Positions 1 through 5,419 of a stretch of 5,877 bases of DNA are shown piece by piece. The stretch comes from Lachnoclostridium sp. UBA1434. GTDB taxonomy: Bacteria > Bacillota > Clostridia > Lachnospirales > Lachnospiraceae. The DNA lies in the NCBI GenBank assembly GCA_002329645.1, contig DCTS01000114.1, positions 24,210-30,086 on the forward strand. The letters run 5' to 3'. Under the pieces are notes generated by a model. That model saw nothing but the letters and a program-made list of their open reading frames with translations, did not search any database and was not told the origin of the DNA. The translations under genes were made by a program, and so were the position numbers. Each line of letters opens with the position of its first letter. The stretch's first letter is position 1.

Positions 1-531
1 ATCGAAAAAGCCCTTTACAGAACCAGGGAAGCCAGAATATATATCCTGGACAATGTAATGGCTCCGGTTATTTCACAGCCCAGACCTGAGGTTGGGCCCT
101 ATGCTCCCAAGATTGTTCAGATCAGAATTGATCCTTCCAAGATTGGCGATGTTGTCGGACAAAGAGGCAAGACCATCAATGCAATCATTGAACAGACCGG
201 TGTTAAGATTGATATTACAGATGACGGCGCCGTATCCGTATGCGGCCTTGATAAGGAAAGCATACAAAGGGCTGTTGAATTAATTCAGGTGATTGTATCT
301 GAGTTTGAGGAAGGCAAGGAGTATGTGGGCAAGGTCATCAGTATCAAGGAGTTCGGAGCATTCCTGGAATTTGCACCGGGCAAGGAAGGACTTGTTCATA
401 TTTCCAAGATTGCAAAGCACAGGGTACAGCATGTAGAGGATGTCCTGACCCTTGGCGATGTGGTCAAGGTTGTATGCCTTGGACAGGATAAGATGGGAAG
501 AGTAAGCTTCAGCATCAAGGATGTCAAGTAA
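1..531 (+). CDS. pnp: Polyribonucleotide nucleotidyltransferase (PNPase), C-terminal part, 5' end outside window
   Basis: This is the 3' end of a PNPase gene. The frame is open from base 1 to the TAA at 529-531, giving 176 visible residues of a protein usually about 700 long. PNPase degrades RNA 3'->5' by phosphorolysis in the cytoplasm. The catalytic RNase PH domains lie upstream, outside the window. What is visible is the end of the linker helix (ending in ILDNVMAPV), then a KH domain (about residues 36-98, with the RNA-binding GxxG loop as GQRG at 53-56), then an S1 domain (about 105-174, with GKVISIKEFGAFLEF and EGLVHISKI). The order KH then S1 at the C-terminus is diagnostic. The protein ends almost directly after the S1 core (SFSIKDVK), so it lacks the extended tail seen in proteobacterial PNPases. 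The ATG at 58 is an internal methionine, not a start. A hairpin terminator follows about 50 bp downstream. Confidence 0.96.
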   Translation: MEKALYRTREARIYILDNVMAPVISQPRPEVGPYAPKIVQIRIDPSKIGDVVGQRGKTINAIIEQTGVKIDITDDGAVSVCGLDKESIQRAVELIQVIVSEFEEGKEYVGKVISIKEFGAFLEFAPGKEGLVHISKIAKHRVQHVEDVLTLGDVVKVVCLGQDKMGRVSFSIKDVK

Positions 532-581
532 GGCCTGGTATTCTGGTGACAAGTAAAGTTAAATAATAAAGTAATAATATT

Positions 582-620
582 CTGCAGGAGGTCATATAGT
601 CATGTCTTCCTGCAGTTTTT
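582..620 (+). terminator. Intrinsic terminator of pnp
   Basis: CTGCAGGAGG (582-591) pairs with CTTCCTGCAG (606-615), ten pairs including one G-U. After a T-T mismatch the stem continues with CAT/ATG (593-595 with 602-604) around a six-base loop. TTTTT follows at 616-620. The position 50 bp after the pnp stop codon fits termination of the pnp transcript and separates it from the downstream envelope genes. Confidence 0.88.
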
Positions 621-706
621 GTATGCAAAACCAAGTTGTAAACTGCGGATATATAGTAATATGGCTGATACGAAATATGTCCTATATGGAATAATTATAT
701 GCAAGT

Positions 707-735
707 TTGTCCAATTAGATAAATTAGCATATATT
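707..735 (+). promoter_or_regulatory. Candidate sigma-A promoter for LCP gene
   Basis: TTGTCC (-35, 707-712) and TATATT (-10, 730-735) are separated by exactly 17 bases. Four of six -35 bases and five of six -10 bases match consensus. In DNA this AT-rich, chance matches are common. The site is supported mainly by its spacing and by lying after the pnp terminator. Confidence 0.5.
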
Positions 736-850
736 TATACAGAAATAAAACGACTAAAAATTCATTAATATACTTTATATATATGGATAAATACCTTTAA
801 TCATGGTAATATTAATATCCAATGTAAAATTATTACAAATACCAGATTAT

Positions 851-857
851 AAGGGGA
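851..857 (+). promoter_or_regulatory. Ribosome binding site that sets the LCP start at 863
   Basis: AAGGGGA lies five bases before ATG 863. The earlier in-frame ATG at 803 has only AT-rich sequence without a Shine-Dalgarno match upstream. The 20 residues it would add contain no basic cluster and would push the membrane anchor inward. Confidence 0.72.
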
Positions 858-862
858 ACCCT

Positions 863-2140
863 ATGAACAAATCAGGAAATAAAAGAAGGATCAGAAGGAT
901 TATTGCCGCAATACTGCTTAGTATAACAGGTGTGCTGCTGGTTTTAGCAGTTGGCGCATATTTGTATATCCATAGCTTTATAAATAAGATGAAGCTTGTA
1001 GATCTGCCGGAGGGAGAGGACATATATGCCTATGGTGCCGGCAGTGATATGGAGGATACTGCAGAATATGAAGGTCTGATGGCATCTGATAACAGCCTGC
1101 AGAATGGCGATTACAATTCCGGGGAAGATATGAATTGTGAAATAGAAGATGGCGTGCAATCTAATGCATTTTCCGGCGCAGGTTATGCAGATGATTCCGC
1201 ATCAAATTCTATTTCTAATTTTTCATTAGATTCTGCAGCTGATATTGACGGGAATGAAAACGAAGCTTACGCTTCCGATGCGGAAATAGCTCTGCTTGAG
1301 GATAAGATAAGAAGGAACGCAGCGGATGCCGGTTCATTATTTTCTGACGATAAGGATGTATTAAATATTCTGCTGATAGGCAGCGATTCCAGAAGCAGGT
1401 CGAAAAGAGGGCTTTCCGACTCTATGATTCTGTTATCCATCAACAGAGACAAGAAAAGAATAGTTGCAACCTCCCTGTTAAGAGATATTTATCTTGAAAT
1501 AGCCGACAACAACTATAATCGTCTGAATACAGCCTATGCCTCAGGAGGCGCCGGGCTTCTGATGGATACTATAGAGAAAAACTTCAAGGTTAAGGTAGAT
1601 AAATATATAGGGATTGATTTTTATGCATTTATAGATGTGATAGATGCTATTGGCGGTATTACGCTTAATATAACCAGTAAAGAAATTCCGGTTATCAATG
1701 GGTATATAGACGAGCTTAATAAGCTGTTGGGGGATGACAAGGGAGAGGATTATATATATGAAGCAGGTGAGCAGTATGTTAACGGCAAGCAGGCGTTGGG
1801 ATATTCGCGAGTCAGATATATTGGTACAGATTTCGGAAGGACAAAGAGGCAAAGAAGGGTTCTGGAGCTGATTTATGAAAAGATTAAAAAGCTTAAAATG
1901 ACTGAGCTAAATAAACTGCTTGACGTTTTTCTGCCAAAGGTTACCACAAATTTTAAGGAATCTGAGATACTTTTCCAGCTTTTTAAGCTTCCGGATTATT
2001 TAAAATATGATTTTGAACAACTGTGCATACCTGTTGAAGGAAGCTATAAGAATATGAGAATAAGGGGTATGGCGGTACTCGGAATAGATTTTGAGAAAAA
2101 TATCAGCGAGCTCTATAAGAAAGTATATTTGACAGACTAA
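863..2140 (+). CDS. LytR-CpsA-Psr (LCP) family cell-envelope protein with long acidic linker
   Basis: LCP proteins are membrane-bound enzymes that transfer undecaprenyl-phosphate-linked glycopolymers (teichoic acid, capsule or other wall polymers) onto peptidoglycan on the outer face of the membrane. The 425-residue protein has a basic N-terminus (KSGNKRRIRR) and one transmembrane anchor at about 13-36. An extracellular linker follows to about 160, then the LCP domain at about 166-345. Recognisable LCP motifs are GSDSR (173-177), LSDSMILLSI (184-193), LLRD (205-208, in place of the common IPRD), NRLNTAY (219-225), YSRVR (314-318) and DFGRTKRQRRVL (323-334). These supply the conserved Asp and Arg residues that bind the lipid pyrophosphate and metal. 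Residues 45-147 contain 27 Asp/Glu and no Lys, Arg or His, which is unusual. Start 863 is chosen for its ribosome binding site. No terminator is seen before the TraB gene 110 bp downstream, so cotranscription is possible. The polymer handled cannot be inferred. Family assignment is strong. Confidence 0.92.
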   Translation: MNKSGNKRRIRRIIAAILLSITGVLLVLAVGAYLYIHSFINKMKLVDLPEGEDIYAYGAGSDMEDTAEYEGLMASDNSLQNGDYNSGEDMNCEIEDGVQSNAFSGAGYADDSASNSISNFSLDSAADIDGNENEAYASDAEIALLEDKIRRNAADAGSLFSDDKDVLNILLIGSDSRSRSKRGLSDSMILLSINRDKKRIVATSLLRDIYLEIADNNYNRLNTAYASGGAGLLMDTIEKNFKVKVDKYIGIDFYAFIDVIDAIGGITLNITSKEIPVINGYIDELNKLLGDDKGEDYIYEAGEQYVNGKQALGYSRVRYIGTDFGRTKRQRRVLELIYEKIKKLKMTELNKLLDVFLPKVTTNFKESEILFQLFKLPDYLKYDFEQLCIPVEGSYKNMRIRGMAVLGIDFEKNISELYKKVYLTD

Positions 2141-2164
2141 TACAGATGATGTATCATGTTGCTT

Positions 2165-2196
2165 ATGACATTGCGACAAAGATTGTTAATTATAAT
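2165..2196 (+). promoter_or_regulatory. Possible promoter for TraB/GumN gene
   Basis: A perfect -10 hexamer TATAAT lies at 2191-2196. The -35 is uncertain: ATGACA (2165-2170) matches five of six bases but leaves a 20-base spacer, while TTGCGA (2171-2176) leaves only 14. The gene may instead be read from the upstream LCP transcript, as no terminator intervenes. Confidence 0.35.
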
Positions 2197-2250
2197 ACTC
2201 GTAATATTTATATATAGCTCTGCTTAAGGTTATGAAGGCGAGGATGTGTA

Positions 2251-3705
2251 ATGAGAAAACGTTTAGTATCACTGCTGCTGTTAATTTCATTATGTTTTTC
2301 AATGCTAGCTTCAAGCATAGCTTATGCTGCTGAGCCTGTAACTGACGAAGCAGGCATTACTTCTCAGGACACAGGTTCTGTACAAGAGCAACAATTCAGC
2401 CCATGGGCAGTTAAAGATCTTTTAGTTGGTGATACTTATGGGATTTACCCTATGTCATGGTATGAGAAGAGCGAGGGTATTACATCTCCTATCAGGAGTG
2501 CACAGCTCAGGGTTCTTCTGGCAGGAATAAGGAATAAGCTTATTAACAGCGGTTGCGTAGTGGAGGGTGAAAGGATTGTTCCTGTTATTAAGAGCGGGAT
2601 GACCGTTGAAGAAGTAATAAATGCAATCTATGCAACACTTAGAAGCTATATGTACATTGGGGACATCGGACTTGGAGAGGACGATACGGCAGTTTCCTTT
2701 ATGGCCGAAAAAGGAATATTTACAGGTGAGGAAGGGCAGTTATCCCTGTCTGATATATGTACTATCGAACAGGCATGCGTAATTGCCGTCAGAACTATAA
2801 CCTATATATATGACAAGCTGGATGCAGCAAGCAAGGGCTTTTTATGGGAGGCTAAATCAGGCGGGAATACCGTATATATGCTTGGCTCAGTTCATTTAGG
2901 TTCTTATGACATATATCCGTTAAGTAAGGATATACTTAATGCATATGCGGCTTCGGATGCGCTGGTTGTTGAGTTGAATATACTTGATCCGAATAGCGCT
3001 GCAATACTTTCCCAGTACGGACTTTATAATGACGGAACTACCCTGGCGGATCATGTGTCAGAAGAAGTGTATGCAAAAGTTATAGAGCTGGCTCCGATTA
3101 TCGGACTTTCCCCCGAGTATGCTGCATACTTTAAGCCGTGGTTTTTAGAAAGCTCGTTTTCTGCAATACTTAACAGTGGTAACCAGGCTGCTTACGATTT
3201 GGCATTTAGTCTTGGTATAGATTTAAGGTTTGCAGTGGATGCCATATATGAAGGTAAGCCCATCCTGGAGGTTGAAGGATATGAAGGACAGGCTCAGGTC
3301 TTAGACAGTTTTTCAGACGAGCTTAATGAATATATTTTAAACAATACCCTGGATCAAGTATATGAGCTTCTGAATGGGAAAAGCGCCTCAAGCGATAATC
3401 TGGATATTATACTTGAATACTGGCGCTACGGTGATGTTGATTCCATGAAGGAATATATTGCACCTTCATATAGTATGCCGGACATTGATACTGTAGATGA
3501 AGATATTAAAAAGCTGAATGATGAGTATGTTGACAAGATGCTTACGCAGAGAGATGCAAGGATGGCTGCCTATATTGACGAACTGCTGCAGGGTGGAGGA
3601 AGCACAACCTATTTCGTAATTTTAGGAAGCGCCCACTATATTGGCAGCTACGATGTCCTGGATATTCTTGCAGAAAAAGGCTATGAAATAAGCCGGATAA
3701 AATAA
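2251..3705 (+). CDS. Secreted SLH-like / TraB-GumN (Tiki-like) family protein
   Basis: The 484-residue protein begins with a classical signal peptide: MRKR, a leucine-rich core, then AYA/A with cleavage near residues 26-27. Residues about 49-190 resemble degenerate S-layer homology repeats. The first (about 49-97) has FSPWAVKDLL, GIYP and a PIRSAQLRVLL stretch. The last (about 143-190) has AVSFMAEKGIFTG and CTIEQACVIAVRT. The C-terminal part (about 196-484) is a TraB/GumN domain: LWEA then YMLGSVHLG with GxxH at 212-215, VVELN (Glu241), QRDARMA (Arg434, Met438) and a final ILGSAH with GxxH at 459-462. The paired GxxH motifs plus Glu and Arg are the conserved set shared with Tiki metalloproteases, so a metal-dependent activity on extracellular substrates is plausible but unproven for bacterial members. 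ATG 2251 is preceded by GAGG seven bases upstream. It follows the LCP gene and is closed by its own terminator. Confidence 0.87.
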   Translation: MRKRLVSLLLLISLCFSMLASSIAYAAEPVTDEAGITSQDTGSVQEQQFSPWAVKDLLVGDTYGIYPMSWYEKSEGITSPIRSAQLRVLLAGIRNKLINSGCVVEGERIVPVIKSGMTVEEVINAIYATLRSYMYIGDIGLGEDDTAVSFMAEKGIFTGEEGQLSLSDICTIEQACVIAVRTITYIYDKLDAASKGFLWEAKSGGNTVYMLGSVHLGSYDIYPLSKDILNAYAASDALVVELNILDPNSAAILSQYGLYNDGTTLADHVSEEVYAKVIELAPIIGLSPEYAAYFKPWFLESSFSAILNSGNQAAYDLAFSLGIDLRFAVDAIYEGKPILEVEGYEGQAQVLDSFSDELNEYILNNTLDQVYELLNGKSASSDNLDIILEYWRYGDVDSMKEYIAPSYSMPDIDTVDEDIKKLNDEYVDKMLTQRDARMAAYIDELLQGGGSTTYFVILGSAHYIGSYDVLDILAEKGYEISRIK

Positions 3706-3713
3706 ACAAATAA

Positions 3714-3744
3714 CTGCCTTGGCAGTAAAACTGCCATATTGGCA
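3714..3744 (+). repeat. Overlapping tgcc/ggca inverted repeats after TraB gene
   Basis: Four alternating complementary segments occur: CTGCC (3714-3718), TGGCAGT (3720-3726), ACTGCCA (3730-3736) and TGGCA (3740-3744). The middle two form a perfect 7-bp stem with a three-base loop. TGCCA (3732-3736) can instead pair with TGGCA (3740-3744), so the hairpins exclude each other. No T-tract follows. They lie in the transcript between the TraB stop codon and its terminator, perhaps as 3'-end structure protecting the mRNA. Confidence 0.55.
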
Positions 3745-3774
3745 AATTCCAGTATATAAAAATGATATATGCTT

Positions 3775-3813
3775 AAAACCGGTTCGCTATTATGTATGAC
3801 GGACCGGTTTTTT
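3775..3813 (+). terminator. Intrinsic terminator of TraB/GumN gene
   Basis: AAAACCGGTTCG (3775-3786) pairs with CGGACCGGTTTT (3800-3811), a 12-bp stem with one G-U pair, and the T run continues to 3813. It lies 70 bp after the TraB stop codon and separates the LCP-TraB unit from the M16 peptidase gene. Confidence 0.9.
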
Positions 3814-3825
3814 CTGAGTGCCCGG

Positions 3826-3850
3826 CTCGGATAATATACACATATCCGGG
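3826..3850 (+). repeat. Inverted repeat between TraB terminator and M16 promoter
   Basis: CTCGGATA (3826-3833) pairs with TATCCGGG (3843-3850) with one T-G wobble and a nine-base loop. Only TTT follows, so it is a poor terminator on its own. It could be a weak second terminator or a protein-binding site upstream of the M16 promoter. Its role is unknown. Confidence 0.4.
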
Positions 3851-3861
3851 TTTAGGCTCCC

Positions 3862-3903
3862 TTGTCTTTATTATTTGTATTATGTATCTTTTTATGTTAA
3901 AAT
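3862..3903 (+). promoter_or_regulatory. Tandem overlapping promoters for M16 peptidase gene
   Basis: The better candidate is TTGTAT (3875-3880), a 17-base spacer, and TAAAAT (3898-3903), with an extended -10 TG at 3895-3896 one base before the hexamer. An overlapping upstream candidate is TTGTCT (3862-3867), 17 bases, then TATCTT (3885-3890). Transcription from the first would start near 3910, giving a leader of roughly 57 nt. The position directly after the TraB terminator supports an independent promoter here. Confidence 0.62.
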
Positions 3904-3955
3904 CAATATCTGATTATAAGTATGTTTCGAAGTTTATATAGACAATACATAAAAC

Positions 3956-3961
3956 GGGAGG
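3956..3961 (+). promoter_or_regulatory. Ribosome binding site that sets the M16 start at 3967
   Basis: GGGAGG sits five bases before ATG 3967, an excellent Shine-Dalgarno match. The in-frame ATG at 3922 has no such sequence upstream and would add 15 residues (MFRSLYRQYIKREEY) not expected of this family. Confidence 0.88.
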
Positions 3962-3966
3962 AATAT

Positions 3967-5220
3967 ATGACTGAGATAAGCAGGCTATCCAACGGAATTA
4001 CCGTTGTCATGGAAACGATGCCGTATCTTAAAAGCGCAGCCTTTGGTGTCTGGGTCAGAGCAGGCTCTGCCAATGAGGAAGCAGACAATAACGGCGTTGC
4101 CCATATGATTGAGCATATGATGTTCAAGGGTACGACCAGCCGCAGCGCCAGACAGATAGCTGATGAGACAGCCAGAATTGGGGGTAATATTAACGCATTT
4201 ACAAGCAAGGAATGCACCTCCTATTATGCAACCGTGTTAAGCGAGCATCTTGATAAGGCAATTGATATAATAAGTGATATGCTGATTAATTCCGTCATAG
4301 ATGAGAAGGATCTGAAGAAGGAGAAGGGCGTAATAATAGAGGAAATAGATATGTATGAGGATTCGCCTGAGGACTTAAGCCATGAGCTGTTGCAGCAGAG
4401 GATATGGAAGGATCACCCCCTTGGTTATTATATCTCCCGAACCAAGAAGACTGTAAGGAGAGCAACAAGGGATCAGATTGTAAGCTTTATGGATAATTAT
4501 TATACGGGCAACAATATAATTATTTCCGTTGCAGGAAACTTCAATCCTGCAGAGACCCTTGGATTTATCGAGGATAAATTCGGAGCAATCAGGGATAAAT
4601 CTCAGAATGCGGCAAATGCGCCGGCAAAGCCGGGCTATCACAAGGTATTTTGCAGGAAGGAGAAGGATATTGAGCAGCTTCATATGAATATGGCATTTGA
4701 CTGCATATCCTACCTTTCGCAGGAGCGGTATGTCCTGTCCGTATTTAATTCCATCCTGGGAGGAAGCATCAACTCCAGGCTGTTTCAGAAGATACGCGAA
4801 AGCAGCGGGCTGACCTATTCAATATATTCCTACGGCAGCTCATACAAAGACACAGGCCTTCTCCACATATATGCCGCAATGAATCCTTCGCAGTACCATA
4901 CCGTAATGATGAAAATACTTAAGATTGTTAATGAGCTCAGGAAGAAGGGAATTACGAAGGAGGAGCTTGCTATGGCCAAGGAGCAGATAAAGACAGATCT
5001 TATTCTTGGCAGCGAAAGTGTAAAGAACCGAATGAATGCCAACGGTAAATCCATGCTCCACAGGGGCAGGATAGTTACCCTTGAAGAGCTGATAGAGGGA
5101 ATTGACAATGTGAGCCTTGAGAATGTCAAGTATTTTGCGGAAAGGTATCTGGATGTAGAAAACAGTTCATTATCCCTGGTAGGCAATATAAAGGAGCATA
5201 ATCTGAAGGCAGTAATATAA
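3967..5220 (+). CDS. M16-family zinc peptidase (MlpA/YmxG-like processing peptidase)
   Basis: The 417-residue protein is a full-length single-unit M16 peptidase, close in size to the Bacillus subtilis pnp-linked peptidase MlpA (YmxG). The N-terminal domain begins typically (SRLSNGITVVMETMPYLKSAAFGVWVRAGSANE). It carries the inverted zinc motif HxxEH at 46-50 (HMIEH: zinc ligands His46 and His50, catalytic base Glu49). The third ligand is probably Glu126 in GVIIEEIDMYEDSP, 76 residues after His50 as in mitochondrial processing peptidase. NINAFTSKECTSYYATV (75-91) is also conserved. The C-terminal inactive-type domain shows GGSINSRLFQKIRE and GLTYSIYS (265-288). All catalytic residues are present, so it should be active. 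There is no signal peptide, so it is cytoplasmic. The natural substrate is not deducible. It has its own promoter and terminator, so it is probably transcribed alone. Genes of this type often follow pnp in Firmicutes, but here two envelope genes intervene. Confidence 0.94.
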   Translation: MTEISRLSNGITVVMETMPYLKSAAFGVWVRAGSANEEADNNGVAHMIEHMMFKGTTSRSARQIADETARIGGNINAFTSKECTSYYATVLSEHLDKAIDIISDMLINSVIDEKDLKKEKGVIIEEIDMYEDSPEDLSHELLQQRIWKDHPLGYYISRTKKTVRRATRDQIVSFMDNYYTGNNIIISVAGNFNPAETLGFIEDKFGAIRDKSQNAANAPAKPGYHKVFCRKEKDIEQLHMNMAFDCISYLSQERYVLSVFNSILGGSINSRLFQKIRESSGLTYSIYSYGSSYKDTGLLHIYAAMNPSQYHTVMMKILKIVNELRKKGITKEELAMAKEQIKTDLILGSESVKNRMNANGKSMLHRGRIVTLEELIEGIDNVSLENVKYFAERYLDVENSSLSLVGNIKEHNLKAVI

Positions 5221-5234
5221 GAAGAGCAGATCAG

Positions 5235-5259
5235 GTATCATATATATATACTATGATAC
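5235..5259 (+). repeat. Inverted repeat just after M16 stop codon
   Basis: GTATCATA (5235-5242) and TATGATAC (5252-5259) form a perfect 8-bp stem around an AT-only core apart from one C. No T-tract follows. It precedes the true terminator by about 10 bases and may simply stabilise the mRNA end. Confidence 0.45.
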
Positions 5260-5269
5260 TATGCAGTAA

Positions 5270-5303
5270 AAAATGGCCGGTCAAATCCGGCCATTTTATT
5301 TTT
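5270..5303 (+). terminator. Intrinsic terminator of M16 peptidase gene
   Basis: AAAATGGCCGG (5270-5280) pairs perfectly with CCGGCCATTTT (5287-5297) around a six-base loop, followed by ATTTTT. It is the strongest terminator in the window. Because the stem ends in an A run on the left, it could also work on the opposite strand. Confidence 0.94.
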
Positions 5304-5311
5304 ATCATGGA

Positions 5312-5335
5312 AAAAATCAAAATATTTTGATTTTT
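5312..5335. promoter_or_regulatory. 24-bp perfect palindrome, probable operator for ATPase gene
   Basis: Every base from 5312 to 5335 is part of a perfect palindrome with half-site AAAAATCAAAA centred on a TA step. It ends two bases before the -35 hexamer of the ATPase promoter and so is not in that transcript, which favours a DNA-binding site over an RNA hairpin. A further half-site copy lies at 5344-5354 in the promoter spacer. A minor alternative is a weak AT-only back-up terminator for the M16 gene. Confidence 0.6.
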
Positions 5336-5336
5336 C

Positions 5337-5365
5337 TTGACTTAAAAATCAAAAATGGATATAAT
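5337..5365 (+). promoter_or_regulatory. Near-consensus sigma-A promoter for AAA_14 ATPase gene
   Basis: TTGACT (-35, 5337-5342) and TATAAT (-10, 5360-5365) are separated by the ideal 17 bases, eleven of twelve positions matching consensus. It is the best promoter in the window. The spacer contains AAAAATCAAAAA (5344-5355), repeating the half-site of the adjacent palindrome, so a bound protein would block RNA polymerase. Transcription should start near 5372, giving a leader of about 48 nt. Confidence 0.85.
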
Positions 5366-5419
5366 ATACAAAGATACCATTAATATAAATTATTTATATA
5401 ATAGCAGGCAGGAGCGCAT

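Larger units (their letters stand above)
621..862 (+). other. AT-rich intergenic region between pnp terminator and LCP gene
   Basis: This stretch is very AT-rich and has no convincing gene. It contains one candidate promoter (707-735) and, at its end, the ribosome binding site of the LCP gene. A 35-codon open frame at 661-768 has no good ribosome binding site and overlaps the promoter, so it is not called. If transcription starts near 742, the LCP mRNA has a leader of about 120 nt. I see no recognised riboswitch or strong hairpin in that leader. Confidence 0.6.

Noticed and set aside
661..768. Short open frame of 35 codons (MADTKYVLYG...) between pnp and the LCP gene
   Set aside because: No convincing ribosome binding site, AT-driven composition, and it overlaps the candidate LCP promoter. 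No recognisable family.
803..862. N-terminal extension of the LCP protein from ATG 803
   Set aside because: No Shine-Dalgarno sequence before 803, whereas AAGGGGA precedes ATG 863 and the protein from 863 begins with the expected basic segment and membrane anchor.
1541..1852. Minus-strand open frame of 103 codons inside the LCP gene
   Set aside because: It is opposite the conserved LCP domain and shows no family motif or ribosome binding site.
2146..2157. Small inverted repeat ATGAT-GT-ATCAT after the LCP gene as a terminator
   Set aside because: The two-base loop is too tight, the stem is AT-rich and short, and no T-tract follows.
3922..3966. N-terminal extension of the M16 peptidase from ATG 3922
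   Set aside because: GGGAGG five bases before ATG 3967 sets the start. The extra 15 residues are atypical for the family and 3922 lacks a ribosome binding site.
4830..5186. Minus-strand open frame of 118 codons inside the M16 gene
   Set aside because: It lies opposite a confidently identified coding region, has no ribosome binding site or family resemblance, and is best explained as a shadow frame.
5312..5335. Palindrome as an insertion-sequence end or attachment site
   Set aside because: No transposase or integrase gene, no flanking target duplication, and its fixed placement against a promoter fits an operator better.
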